Source: Lacipirellulaceae bacterium (GTDB taxonomy: Bacteria > Planctomycetota > Planctomycetia > Pirellulales > Lacipirellulaceae). Taken from it: a DNA stretch of 64,000 nt. The stretch lies in assembly GCA_040218535.1 (NCBI GenBank), contig JAVJRG010000005.1, positions 1,736,001-1,800,000 on the forward strand, read 5' to 3'. Below are positions 44,071-53,300 of the stretch, one piece after another; position 1 is the first letter of the stretch, and every line of letters begins with the position of its first letter. The position numbers and the translations under genes were made by a program. The notes under the pieces were generated by a model. That model was not told the DNA's origin, did not search any database, and saw only the letters and a list, made by a program, of their open reading frames with translations.

Positions 44071-45951
44071 ATGAAAAAGAGTCAAGAAGACACGCAACTG
44101 ATTCACTTCTTGCTCGATAAAGCGAGCAAATCGAATCAGATTGACGAATTCCTCGCCCAGGCGATCTCGGAAGCTCGTACCGCCTTGCCTGCAGACGCTT
44201 TGGCGGTCGTGCGCGCTAATCCCCCTCAATGGCAGATCCTGGCGGCCAATGGAATCCCCGAGCATGAGATCCCCACCGATGTCGCTGCCGACGCGATCGA
44301 CCAGGACGCAGTTGCCACTTGGAATGAATGGCAAGCGGCGCCATTAGGAAACAGCTATGCGCTGGTTGCCCGTAAGGTGCCTTCGGCTGAAGTGCTTAGC
44401 AGTTTTGCCGAAGCCCTCGCCGCCAGCATGTTGTCAGTGCGTCAAACGCAAACGCGCGAGCGACGCATTCGCCGGCTGGAACGCATTCTCGAAGTCACCC
44501 ATAACTGGGGCCAAACCAACAGCATGGAGTCACTGCTCCATGCGATGGCTGAGGCGGCCACCGATCTGTTAGACGCGGACCGTGCAAGTATCTTCCTCTG
44601 GGACCGTGCAAACAAACAGCTTGTCGGGCGTCCTGCACTTGGCGTTGAAGACGGCGAGCTACGCATACCCGACGATGCGGGCATCGTCGGTCAGGTAATT
44701 CACTCGGGCGAAAGCCGTCGCGTTGGGGGTGGGCTTGGCGATGAGGACATTGATCGTAATGTCGATGAGCAGACCGGCTACAAAACAAGCACGCTGTTGT
44801 GTGTGCCGTTGACTTCGCCCGAGGGCAAACTGCTGGGTGCGTTCGAAGTCCTCAACAAGCATAACGGTCACTTTTCGAGCGAGGACGAACACGGACTCAC
44901 CGAACTTGCCGCTCACGCCGCGGTCGCTTTGGAGAACACGCAACAGCTAGAAGAGTTGCTGACCAAACATCAGCAGCTCGTTGATCAGGCTGCCGAAGGC
45001 GTGCAGCTTATTGGCGATAGCCCGGCGATTGAAGCGGTTCGCTCCACGGCGAAGCGGATTGCCGATACCGATTTGGCGATCCTCATCTTGGGTGAGAACG
45101 GTACGGGGAAGGAAGTCGTCGCTCAGTCGATCCACTACTTGAGCAGTCGGCGCGAGCAACCTTTCATCGCCGTCAACTGTGCCGCTTTGACTGAAACCCT
45201 ATTGGAGAGCGAACTTTTTGGTCACGAAAAAGGGGCGTTCACCGATGCCCACGAAGCGCGGGCCGGTAAGTTCGAGCTCGCCAGTGGCGGCACGCTGTTC
45301 CTTGATGAAATCGGCGACATGAGCCTTTCCGGCCAGGCGAAACTCCTGCGCGTGCTAGAAGAGAAAACGGTCGTACGCGTCGGCGGCTCCACGCCGATTC
45401 ATACTGAAGTGCGCATCCTCGCCGCCACGAATCAAGATCTGGCCGTGATGGTAAGGGAAAAGAAGTTCCGCGAAGACCTGTTCTTCCGCTTGAATGTGGT
45501 CAGCCTCGAACTCCCCCCGCTGCGCAACCGCGGCGACGATGTGATGCTGCTGGCCGAACATTTCCTCCGCAACTTCTGCCGCACAATGGGTCGCCCGGCG
45601 CCGAAGTTCTCCGCCCCTGCCGCCAAACGCTTGCTCGCCCACCGCTGGCCCGGCAACGTGCGTGAATTGCGTAACCTGATGGAACGAATCGCATACCTCT
45701 CCACCGGCGAAACCGTGGAAGTCGACGATCTGGCGTTCATCGAAGCTGTCTCCGGCGAACTCACCGACACGGTCGACATGAACGCTACACTGAGCGACGC
45801 CACCCGCCAGTTCCAACAGCAATACATCCGCCACACGATCGACCTCACCAAAGGCAATATGAGCAAAGCCGCCAAACGCCTGGGGCTGCATCGCTCGAAT
45901 CTTTATCGCAAAATGCGGCAGCTTGATATGGGCGGGGATGAGGAGGAGTAG
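44071..45951 (+). CDS. GAF-domain sigma-54-dependent transcriptional activator
   Basis: 626 residues. A GAF domain covers roughly 135-300 (TDLLDADRASIFLWDRANKQ), preceded by another GAF-like stretch. The AAA+ domain follows with Walker A GENGTGKE (about 347-354), the sigma-54 contact loop GAFTDA rather than the usual GAFTGA, FLDEIGDMSLSGQAKLL at Walker B, and ALRNRGDDVMLLAEHF. A Fis-type helix-turn-helix ends the protein (RLGLHRSNLYRKMRQLD). No receiver domain, so signal input should come from the GAF part. ATG at 44071; the long upstream gap to fabI (divergent) probably holds its promoter. Targets unknown. Confidence 0.9.
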   Translation: MKKSQEDTQLIHFLLDKASKSNQIDEFLAQAISEARTALPADALAVVRANPPQWQILAANGIPEHEIPTDVAADAIDQDAVATWNEWQAAPLGNSYALVARKVPSAEVLSSFAEALAASMLSVRQTQTRERRIRRLERILEVTHNWGQTNSMESLLHAMAEAATDLLDADRASIFLWDRANKQLVGRPALGVEDGELRIPDDAGIVGQVIHSGESRRVGGGLGDEDIDRNVDEQTGYKTSTLLCVPLTSPEGKLLGAFEVLNKHNGHFSSEDEHGLTELAAHAAVALENTQQLEELLTKHQQLVDQAAEGVQLIGDSPAIEAVRSTAKRIADTDLAILILGENGTGKEVVAQSIHYLSSRREQPFIAVNCAALTETLLESELFGHEKGAFTDAHEARAGKFELASGGTLFLDEIGDMSLSGQAKLLRVLEEKTVVRVGGSTPIHTEVRILAATNQDLAVMVREKKFREDLFFRLNVVSLELPPLRNRGDDVMLLAEHFLRNFCRTMGRPAPKFSAPAAKRLLAHRWPGNVRELRNLMERIAYLSTGETVEVDDLAFIEAVSGELTDTVDMNATLSDATRQFQQQYIRHTIDLTKGNMSKAAKRLGLHRSNLYRKMRQLDMGGDEEE

Positions 45952-46372
45952 TGGCAGGCTAGTTTCACGTTGGCGGTATGCCATTTTCAGCACTGGGTTG
46001 CGACTCGCTCCTGCAGCGGCGGTAAGTCTCACCGCTCATGGTAACTGCGTGAATCCCAATCTACTGTGAGAGCAATTTCGAAGCTAATTCAGAGTCCTCA
46101 GAAAGTACCTCGGCGTTTCACGCTTGGGCAGGTTAGCAACTCGCAGTCTCCACACGAGGTGGTTCACTCCTCATCGCTCAACTTTCACTAGCAAATTGTT
46201 GAATTAGTGTACATCTCCAGCAGTGTATAGGCCCAAACTAGAGCTGCTTAGGGAGGTGAATTCAATGCAGACTAACAATCAGGGGCGTGCGGCTTAGACG
46301 GTGCTCTACTGATAGCCAATGGGCGGCGATTTTTGAAATCGATGCTTACACTTGGCGTACAAGAATATGCAA
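45952..46372. other. Non-coding stretch with no recognised feature
   Basis: 420 bases between the sigma-54 activator and a convergent PEP-CTERM-like gene. I see no convincing reading frame, no terminator and no repeat longer than a few bases. Confidence 0.3.
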
Positions 46373-47020
46373 TCACCTCCCCTGATATTTCTGCTTCAGC
46401 CGGTAGCGTCGGCGCATGGTTATGGAAGCGATTGACGCTGTTGCTATAGACAGGGTTGAAGTTTCCGGGATCTCAACGAGATGTAACTCGAAAAAATCAA
46501 ATCCCCCGAAATTTCCGCTATTAGCTCGGGCTCCTCCAAATCCAAGACGCAAGTGCACTCTCCCCGTAGAAAGCTCCTCAAGAGTGAGATCAGGAAGATC
46601 AACCGAATAAATATTGTATTCGAGCTGCCCACCACCGTGAGCATCAAGCTGACGATTGAGCTGGTCGCTATAGTCGTGATCATTAATGTAGAAGAAACTA
46701 ATTTGATGGCCTGGAGCCGAAGAATCATGTTCCCAAAGTCCCATGCGGATGCTTGCTGATCGGTAGTTTCCGTCGAAGTCGAGATACCACCAGCCGCTTG
46801 CTCGCTGGTTACTAAGAGATTGATTACTTAGGTCATTTCCAAGGGGCGTATTTATCTTCCTAGGCTCTATGCCCTGCGAGGCGGAGAACTCTGCCTTAGT
46901 TAAAATGTCCCCATCTTCGAACTCCTGGATACCGATTCGAACGATGGTAGCTGCATGGCAGATTGTGCTGAGCGAGATTAGCACGGCAAATGGAACAGTT
47001 GTCTTCGACAGTGTATTCAT
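46373..47020 (-). CDS. PEP-CTERM-like secreted protein
   Basis: About 215 residues from the ATG at 47020, which gives a signal peptide MNTLSKTTVPFAVLISLSTICHA; the frame extends to 47212 without signal character. The C-terminus (VEIPETSTLSIATASIASIT then MRRRYRLKQ) has the arrangement of a PEP-CTERM exosortase signal, proline-containing motif, hydrophobic helix and basic tail, though the motif reads IPETST in place of VPEPS/T. The middle (RLGFGGARANSGNFGGFDFF) is beta-rich. Probably sorted by an exosortase to the surface. Unknown function. Base composition is more AT-rich than the neighbours, which hints at transfer. Confidence 0.65.
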   Translation of the reverse strand: MNTLSKTTVPFAVLISLSTICHAATIVRIGIQEFEDGDILTKAEFSASQGIEPRKINTPLGNDLSNQSLSNQRASGWWYLDFDGNYRSASIRMGLWEHDSSAPGHQISFFYINDHDYSDQLNRQLDAHGGGQLEYNIYSVDLPDLTLEELSTGRVHLRLGFGGARANSGNFGGFDFFELHLVEIPETSTLSIATASIASITMRRRYRLKQKYQGR

Positions 47021-47880
47021 AAAGCGACTCACCGGAAAGCGACCATTATATGTACATGCCTTGAACAAAACGTAGTAAGAGATGATCCGCAAGCCAAGAT
47101 CAGTCTGTATCGCGGCTGTAAGAACTGTGTCTATATGCCGATTTCTCGATTGGTTTTCAGTCCGCAGTGTACGAAGAGCGATATCGCAATTCACTATGTT
47201 CATGCAGTGCACTAGTACGTTCCACTTAGTCGCACGAAACCTGAGATTGAACTGCGATGCGCGTATCGGTGGGACTCACCGAGCTTGGAATCTGCTGGTT
47301 GCCAAACTTCGTTCAGCTTCATCGACCTGTATCGGTAAGCGACGGTGCCGAAAACTGGCCCGCTGGTAGATCGTTCGGCAAATTCTCACGCTTCAGATTC
47401 CAACGGCACAGTATCCTTTCAATCGGCTTTAGCTTCTCACACGCTTTTGGCCACGAACTCGGTTAAAATAGAGGGCTCTACGCTCTTTCTCAACTCAGTG
47501 AATACCGCTTCCTGCGGATCGACTTACGTCAATGCGTTCCCCTAAGCGAAACGCGCTTTCGAGAGCAAAAGTCTCATCCACTTTTTCCTCGCACAGTATT
47601 TAAACGATTTAGCAGATAGCATTTGCGTTCAGCCAGGGCTTGTTGCCTCTCGGACTTTTGCTCGCTCCCGTCGTAGTTTCGTGCAAAAGTGCAAAAGGTT
47701 GCGAACGACGTAAGTGGGGGGAGCTCCTGCATGCTATGCCGGAACTGCCGCAAGAAAACTCGAAGAATTTCTGAGTCCCCCTGTCACCTCTCGTGACCGT
47801 TTCTTGATTGAAGCAATAGAACGGCAAGGTTTTGCCGCGTTCTTCCGCACACTAGGGCTTCAAAACAGGGGAAACGTATC
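47021..47880. other. Non-coding stretch upstream of PEP-CTERM gene
   Basis: About 860 bases between divergent genes, AT-richer than the genes around it. No frame convinces, and no repeat or terminator stands out. It must hold the promoters of the two PEP-CTERM genes; the Shine-Dalgarno of the downstream gene (AGGGG) is visible near 47867. Confidence 0.3.
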
Positions 47881-49458
47881 ATGAGGATCAAGAAACGAGT
47901 CAGTTCGTTCGTGGCCGGTTACGGCACGCTGGCGATGTTAGCCGGCACGGTTTTGGCCACGCCGCCGACCTATTCGGTCGATTTTCAGGGACCCACGGCC
48001 GTGCCGCCGGGGGGATCGGGGCCGTATTCAGCGGCTGACATTTTGACGCCGGGGGCTGGGCCAGCACCCGGGTTGGCGATTCCAGCCGGTTTTCCGGGAG
48101 CTTTCGGTACGCTGGCGATCGGTGGCTTTGGTGTCAATTCACAAGATGAAGTGCGTGAACTCGACGCACTTTCCTACGGCCTGGATGGCATGTTCTTTCC
48201 TGAGAACCTGATCGCGCGTCCGTTGGCTCCAGAACGCGATCGTTTCCGCCACTCGTGGACGTTCTCAGTTGATGAATTTGCCGTGGGCAACGGGTTGGGC
48301 AGCGGCCCCTCCGTTTCAACGGAAGGTGCTTTCGGCTCGCTTGAGGCTTCCGCGGATGTTTTCCGTTCCAATACTCTTCCGGGCGGCTTCGGGCCGTATG
48401 CACCTGGGACCAACTTGGGAGTTTTCGACGGTAATGGTATGGCACCGTTCGCAGGTCCAACGCTCAACTTGGTTGAGAAGAATCCTCCAACGGTTGGTGT
48501 CCTACCAGACGAAGGCGACAATCTTGACGCCTGGGACATGGACACGCCCGTTTCTCAAAACGAGTTTCCTGGCAACGTCTACTTCTCGCTCGATTCGTTC
48601 TACCCTGAGCCCTTCGAGCCAGGTCCACCCGTCAATACGGGCACCGCAATCGCCAACGGTTTCGTTGGAGGTGATGTGCTGGTCAGTGACCTGAGCGGTG
48701 CACCTCCCAGCCTGTTTGCTGATTCCCGTTTTCTCGGACTCAACGGAGGAATGCCGGGCCAGGGCCAAAATGATCTCGACGTTGACGATCTCGACGCGCT
48801 CGTCCTTTGGAACAATGACAACCCTGAATACGATCCCGTCACTGGCCCCTACAGTTGGCTCGACCCAAGCGGCGAAGGGGAGGGTACGGATATGCTGCTG
48901 TTCTCGCTGCGTCGCGACTCAGCACTACTGACCACGCCGACGCTCGACGCACTCGGTTCTGGTCTGGAGATCACCGAAGGTGATATCCTGGTCCCCGTGC
49001 TTGTGGGTCCCGGCACTTGGGCACCCGGTATCTTCATCAACGCTGAGGCGCTCGGCATCGATACCGTTCGCTCCGGTGGCGGCACGTCTTGGGGAGTGCC
49101 GAATCCTCGTTATGAAGGCGAAGATATCTGGGATGACGAACTCGACGCGCTCGACGTGACAATGGTTGAGGCGGCAACCCCCGATGCCAACTTCGACAAT
49201 GACCTTGATGTCGACGGCACCGACTTCCTCACCTGGCAGGAAAATTACCCGACGATGTTCGGGGCCACCAACGGCACCGGCGATGCTGACGGCGACGGTG
49301 ATGTCGATCTGGCAGATCTTGGAATCTGGCAATCCCAGTACGGCATCCTCCCAGCCCCCGCCGTCGCTGTGGCCTCAGCCGTCCCCGAGCCGACAAGCGT
49401 GCTCCTCCTGTTTGGTGGAATCACCGCCCTGGCCGTCAGCCGCCGCGGCCGCTGTTAG
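47881..49458 (+). CDS. Dockerin-type PEP-CTERM secreted protein
   Basis: 525 residues. A signal peptide (FVAGYGTLAMLAGTVLATP) starts the chain, Gly/Pro-rich beta segments follow, and a dockerin-type calcium module lies near the C-terminus: DNDLDVDGTDFLTWQENY and DADGDGDVDLADLGIWQSQ, with DxNxD/DxDxDG loops. It ends with VPEPTSVLLLFGGITALAV and RRGRC, a textbook PEP-CTERM exosortase signal. Several acidic Asp-rich loops elsewhere (LDVDDLDALVLW) may also bind calcium. ATG at 47881, AGGGG 11 bases upstream. A terminator follows at 49494. A surface or secreted protein sorted by exosortase. Confidence 0.92.
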   Translation: MRIKKRVSSFVAGYGTLAMLAGTVLATPPTYSVDFQGPTAVPPGGSGPYSAADILTPGAGPAPGLAIPAGFPGAFGTLAIGGFGVNSQDEVRELDALSYGLDGMFFPENLIARPLAPERDRFRHSWTFSVDEFAVGNGLGSGPSVSTEGAFGSLEASADVFRSNTLPGGFGPYAPGTNLGVFDGNGMAPFAGPTLNLVEKNPPTVGVLPDEGDNLDAWDMDTPVSQNEFPGNVYFSLDSFYPEPFEPGPPVNTGTAIANGFVGGDVLVSDLSGAPPSLFADSRFLGLNGGMPGQGQNDLDVDDLDALVLWNNDNPEYDPVTGPYSWLDPSGEGEGTDMLLFSLRRDSALLTTPTLDALGSGLEITEGDILVPVLVGPGTWAPGIFINAEALGIDTVRSGGGTSWGVPNPRYEGEDIWDDELDALDVTMVEAATPDANFDNDLDVDGTDFLTWQENYPTMFGATNGTGDADGDGDVDLADLGIWQSQYGILPAPAVAVASAVPEPTSVLLLFGGITALAVSRRGRC

Positions 49459-49493
49459 ACCTCAACCATCCTTGATCCCCTTCACAAGGATAG

Positions 49494-49524
49494 CCTCGTA
49501 CGCCTCGTGCGTACGAGGTTTTTT
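49494..49524 (+). terminator. Rho-independent terminator after the PEP-CTERM gene
   Basis: Perfect 10-bp stem CCTCGTACGC (49494-49503) with GCGTACGAGG (49509-49518), 5-base loop, followed by six T (49519-49524). Thirty-six bases after the stop codon. Textbook structure. Confidence 0.92.
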
Positions 49525-49592
49525 CCATTAGTGGCGGAGCGTGGTGCGATGCGATAAGTTGGAAGACGCTGTCATGCTCTCAAGGAGGACTA

Positions 49593-50738
49593 ATGGTGCT
49601 TTGTATTTCTCAACCGCGCCGGCTCGTGTTCGGTGCGATTGTCCTCGCACTCCTGTCTCAGTTCGCCTTTGCTCAGGAAGCAACCTTGAGCACTCCCGAC
49701 GCAGATGTCTTAACCGAATCGGAATGGAGCGAGGTCGACGAGTCCGTCAACCGTGCGCTGAAGTGGTTAGCGTCTGAACGAAACGACGACGGTTCCTTTC
49801 CAACGCGAGTACAAGGCCAGCCCGCAGTGACAAGCTTGTGTGTGATGGCCTTTCTCTCCTCGGGTCATTCACTGAACGATGGAGAGTACTCCAGTGAACT
49901 TTCTGAGGCCGTCAACTTCACTCTGGATTGCCAGCAGGCGAACGGGTTGATCTCTCTCCCGAAGACCCAACCAAGAACCGTTCGTCATAACGGTTCGCAT
50001 ACCGCCTACTACAATCACGGCATCTCGGGATTGATGCTTGGTGAGGCTTACGGCAGCACGTCCGGTAGGCAATCGGAGAGAATTCGCAACGCGATCCCTC
50101 AAGCGATCCAGCTCCTCCAGAAAACACAGCGTGACAAACGTCGCAAAGAAGATCACGGCGGCTGGCAATACTATACGAATCATTTGGATGTCGACTCGGA
50201 CGTCTCGTCGACGACGTGGCAGCTCATGTTTTTGAGATCGGCAAAGAATGCAGGGTTCGAAATGCCAGACGATCTGGTTCTCGAAGCAACAAACTACATT
50301 GAGCGCTGTTACGACAAACGACAACGCGTGTTTACGTATGGGACCTTCGGTCGAGAACGCTACGTGACCGTTGGATCCGTGGGGGGCGGAATTATCTCAC
50401 TTGCCATGAGTGGCAAGCACGAGTCGCCGATGGCTCTCGCTTCGGGGAAGTGGCTGATGAATCGGCGATTCGAAAATTATAACGCCTTCATCAGCCCAGG
50501 CGGTTTCTACCACTACGGAGTGTACTACAGCAGCCATGCAAGTTATCAGCTCGGCGGAGAGTATTGGCAGAATATCTATCCGCGAATCGTCCGTGTGCTA
50601 CTCACCAACCAAAGTGCTGACGGATCGTGGCCTCCGGAAACCGGGCTCGCCTCTGGTTATGGCAGTTGCTACTCGACGGCTCTTTCGGTCTTGGCTCTGA
50701 CTCCACCCTACCAATTACTGCCCATCTATCAGCGATAG
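49593..50738 (+). CDS. Secreted prenyltransferase/squalene-cyclase-fold protein
   Basis: 381 residues with a signal peptide (RLVFGAIVLALLSQFAFA). The mature part shows repeats of the alpha/alpha barrel type found in terpene cyclases and their non-enzymatic relatives: WLASERNDDGSFPTRVQGQ, VTSLCVMAFLSSGHSLNDG, WQYYTNHLDVDSDVSSTTWQ and NQSADGSWPPETGLASGYGS. These match the QW-like GS(F/W) repeats. A signal peptide argues against a cytoplasmic squalene cyclase, and the DXDD catalytic motif is not apparent, so it is probably one of the planctomycete secreted proteins of this fold. Start is secure: AAGGAGG lies 7 bases before the ATG. The small secreted gene follows 116 bases downstream. Confidence 0.85.
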   Translation: MVLCISQPRRLVFGAIVLALLSQFAFAQEATLSTPDADVLTESEWSEVDESVNRALKWLASERNDDGSFPTRVQGQPAVTSLCVMAFLSSGHSLNDGEYSSELSEAVNFTLDCQQANGLISLPKTQPRTVRHNGSHTAYYNHGISGLMLGEAYGSTSGRQSERIRNAIPQAIQLLQKTQRDKRRKEDHGGWQYYTNHLDVDSDVSSTTWQLMFLRSAKNAGFEMPDDLVLEATNYIERCYDKRQRVFTYGTFGRERYVTVGSVGGGIISLAMSGKHESPMALASGKWLMNRRFENYNAFISPGGFYHYGVYYSSHASYQLGGEYWQNIYPRIVRVLLTNQSADGSWPPETGLASGYGSCYSTALSVLALTPPYQLLPIYQR

Positions 50739-50853
50739 GCAGATCGCCCTTAGCTGACACAGCGACTTCTTGCGAAGTAAACTCTGCTTCACTCGCAATA
50801 GACGGCTGGTATAATGAGGTAGCCTGCAATAACTCTATCTCGGAGTTGAAAAA

Positions 50854-51075
50854 ATGATGCGAAAACTGATCTTCCCAATGGCATGCGTTTGCTTTTTTTT
50901 CTTGATGCCATCCGAACCAGCTCAAGCCGGTCGCTGGAGTCCAGGTAACCCGGGCATCTACGGCAACATCCATGGCATGACTTACCGTTCGATGCGGTAC
51001 GAGCGGGAGCAAGGTACACGGAAGTCGTACGTCCGACGAAGCAACACAGCTCGCTTCCGGTTCTTTCGGCGGTAG
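50854..51075 (+). CDS. Small basic secreted peptide
   Basis: 73 residues: signal peptide MMRKLIFPMACVCFFFLMPS (cleavage near AQAG), then a basic, Arg/Tyr-rich mature part (GMTYRSMRYEREQGTRKSYV and RRSNTARFRFFRR). GGAG precedes the ATG with 8 bases spacing. No cysteines in the mature part, so it is not a disulfide-linked peptide. Function unknown; the cationic character could suit binding to an anionic surface polymer. It sits in a run of three secreted-protein genes on the plus strand. Confidence 0.65.
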   Translation: MMRKLIFPMACVCFFFLMPSEPAQAGRWSPGNPGIYGNIHGMTYRSMRYEREQGTRKSYVRRSNTARFRFFRR

Positions 51076-51119
51076 TTTCGCCTGAGTCTCGATACGCTCT
51101 TAACATCAGGAAGATGATT

Positions 51120-51878
51120 ATGCCTGACACATCGGCCCGTTCTGTACTACGAGCGACGCTAGTTCTAACGATGATGTTCTTATTCGTGTGTTTGCTTGTT
51201 TCTCGGTCCGATGCCGAGGAGTCGCCAAACGAAGCTGCGGAGGGCAGCGAGGACGTTCAAGCAGCGAGCCGAGAGCCCATGGATAACGGGCGTCTCGGCA
51301 AGCTGCTGGAAGCGCATTTCAAGGACTCAAAGATTGAAGGACAGCCCGGCTTGTGGCGGATCGATCTTTCGAAACTAGAGAAACAGCCGCCTGCCAAAGA
51401 GGAAAAGCAGCAAGGGCCTGCTCCTGAGGATGAGGAGACGGATTCCCCAGAAGCTGAGTCCCCAGAGACGCAATCCCCGGAAGCAGAGTCTCCAGAGCAG
51501 GTGGCTCCTGGGGCGGACAACCACCTTCCGCCGGTTGTCCTCGTCATGACCGACCAACGGGCTGATCGGATGCGTATCATGATGCCGATCCGTAACTTCG
51601 ACCCACAAACTGTCGAAGATCTTCAGCTAGCGCTCATTGCGCTGCACGCAAACTACGATCGTGCTCTGGATGCGCGCTATGCCATCCAAGATGGTGTACT
51701 CTGGTCCGTGTTCATTCACCCGCTTGGTTCACTCACGCCGAAGGACTTGACCAACGCCCTAAATCAGGTCCAAGCTTTGCGGGAAAATACCGGCACTACT
51801 TATAGCAGTAGCGAGCTAATCTTCGGCCCAGGTCAGGAGGCTCCTGAGGATGAAGACATTCAGGACAGGCTGACATAA
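51120..51878 (+). CDS. Exported protein with SPE-rich repeat
   Basis: About 252 residues; I prefer the ATG at 51120 because AGGAAG is 6 bases upstream, rather than the ATG at 51114 where the spacing is too short. The N-terminus is a signal anchor or signal peptide (LRATLVLTMMFLFVCLLVSRSDA). A low-complexity middle holds tandem five-residue units of the form SPEA/SPET/SPEQ (about 107-125), with an acidic flank. The C-terminal 100 residues are better ordered (RADRMRIMMPIRNFDPQTVE, LALIALHANYDRALDARYAI) and contain a long amphipathic helix. Not recognised. Ends 24 bases from the convergent dnaA stop. Confidence 0.7.
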   Translation: MPDTSARSVLRATLVLTMMFLFVCLLVSRSDAEESPNEAAEGSEDVQAASREPMDNGRLGKLLEAHFKDSKIEGQPGLWRIDLSKLEKQPPAKEEKQQGPAPEDEETDSPEAESPETQSPEAESPEQVAPGADNHLPPVVLVMTDQRADRMRIMMPIRNFDPQTVEDLQLALIALHANYDRALDARYAIQDGVLWSVFIHPLGSLTPKDLTNALNQVQALRENTGTTYSSSELIFGPGQEAPEDEDIQDRLT

Positions 51879-51902
51879 TTCGAGGAGCTAACTCTTTTGA
51901 AA

Positions 51903-53300
51903 CTATGCCCGACGCAGCGCTGCTTCGACTCTTCGTAGCGCTTCTTCCACATGGCAAGCTCCCTCGGCAACGACAACTTCGGCATCGTCACCGATCATTT
52001 TCTCGAGCCGTTTCTGGGCACTTAAGACAGCCGTGTGACTGCGACGGTTGTAGTAGCTGCTAATCTCAGAGAGCCCTGCTCGCGTAAAGCGACGACTGAG
52101 GCAAAGGCAGAGCATTCGTGGGTCGGTAATGTGCCGCGCTTTGCTGGCGGACTTTAGGGTTTTCGACTCGGTTCCAAACACCTCGCAAACCGCTTTCTCC
52201 ACGTCAATCATGTTGACCTGCGGCGTGTTCTGTTGGCAGAACTCGCTGAGAACCATGTCAGCGTTGATCGGCGTGATCGGACGGCGTTCCGCCATACTGG
52301 TGACGACCAGACGGTTGAGAGCACCGGATAGCAGCCGAGCACTGCCGATCACTTGTTTGGCAATCATCTCAATGACCGGCTCGCTAAGCTTGGTCTTTGT
52401 CCTCGCAGCCATCACGCGGACGATCCCGATACGCGTCTCGTAGTCCGGCGGAGCGAGCGGTGCCGACATGCCTCCAGCAACACGAGACGACAGCCCAGGG
52501 TCGATCGACTGTAGCTCATTCGGCGATGCTTTGCTGGTGAGAATGACTTGGCCGCCACGCGTATTGATGGCGTCGATCGTGTAGAGGAACTCTTCGATCG
52601 TCGCTCGCTTGGTGCCCAGGAAATGAACATCGTCAACCAACAAGACGTCGACACCGCGAAACTTCTGCCGGAAGGAAGTGGTCGTCTTGGTGCGAAGCGC
52701 TTCCATAAACTCGGCGGTGAACTCTTCGCAAGTGAGCCTCAGCACCTGAGGTCGCGCCGGATTCCTTCGCAGTCCGGCAGCAGCAGCATCCAATAGATGG
52801 GTCTTGCCCGTTCCTAGAGGACCGTAAATCAACAGCGGACTGAAACGCCCTGGCGATTCGATCACCGCTTTGATCGTTTCCAAAGCGAGCTTGTTCGACT
52901 TGCCAGGAACAAAATTCTCCAGGTCGCGACGCACGCGTACGCCTTTGGTGGTGCGACGAACAGGCGCGGTCGCCGCCTCGGATGCAGAGGCTTTGCTCTC
53001 CGATGACTCGGATGACAAGCCAGGAAGCAACGGCTGAGTCGTTGCTACCTCGGAGGCCTCGTCGACTTGGTAGTCAACGGTGAATTCTTGCCCCAGCACC
53101 GCGGAACTTACGGATTTCACTTCCTTACCAAGTTTGCGACGCAGCCAATCGAGCTCGGCTTGCGAAGGGCAAACGACCTGGAGGCAATCCTCTCGCAGGG
53201 AGAAGGCGACATGCTGGCCGATCCACAACTGGTAGCGGTCTGCTCCCAGTCGGTCGTGCAATGCCTGCCTGATTTTGGACTCCATGCCCGTCGCTTCCAT
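51903..53300 (-). CDS. dnaA: Chromosomal replication initiator DnaA
   Basis: 465 residues in the normal four-domain order: domain I (ESKIRQALHDRLGADRYQLW), a short acidic linker, AAA+ domain with Walker A GPLGTGKT (160-167), Walker B VDVLLVDDVHFLG and the sensor regions, then domain IV. The DnaA signature in domain IV usually reads GGRDHTTV; here it is NRRSHTAV, so two or more box-contacting residues differ. This agrees with divergent DnaA proteins of planctomycetes and may shift the DnaA-box sequence. ATG at 53300; an ATG at 53285 is an alternative. The upstream AT-rich region is a candidate origin. No dnaN or recF is adjacent, as is common in this phylum. Confidence 0.93.
   Translation of the reverse strand: MEATGMESKIRQALHDRLGADRYQLWIGQHVAFSLREDCLQVVCPSQAELDWLRRKLGKEVKSVSSAVLGQEFTVDYQVDEASEVATTQPLLPGLSSESSESKASASEAATAPVRRTTKGVRVRRDLENFVPGKSNKLALETIKAVIESPGRFSPLLIYGPLGTGKTHLLDAAAAGLRRNPARPQVLRLTCEEFTAEFMEALRTKTTTSFRQKFRGVDVLLVDDVHFLGTKRATIEEFLYTIDAINTRGGQVILTSKASPNELQSIDPGLSSRVAGGMSAPLAPPDYETRIGIVRVMAARTKTKLSEPVIEMIAKQVIGSARLLSGALNRLVVTSMAERRPITPINADMVLSEFCQQNTPQVNMIDVEKAVCEVFGTESKTLKSASKARHITDPRMLCLCLSRRFTRAGLSEISSYYNRRSHTAVLSAQKRLEKMIGDDAEVVVAEGACHVEEALRRVEAALRRA

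Noticed and set aside
45355-46032. 225-residue minus-strand frame opposite the sigma-54 activator
   Set aside because: Antisense to the AAA+ and HTH regions, whose motifs are intact; rich in residues expected from a shadow frame.
47021-47212. Extra 64 N-terminal residues of the PEP-CTERM-like protein
   Set aside because: The inner ATG at 47020 starts a proper signal peptide, which an extended form would bury.
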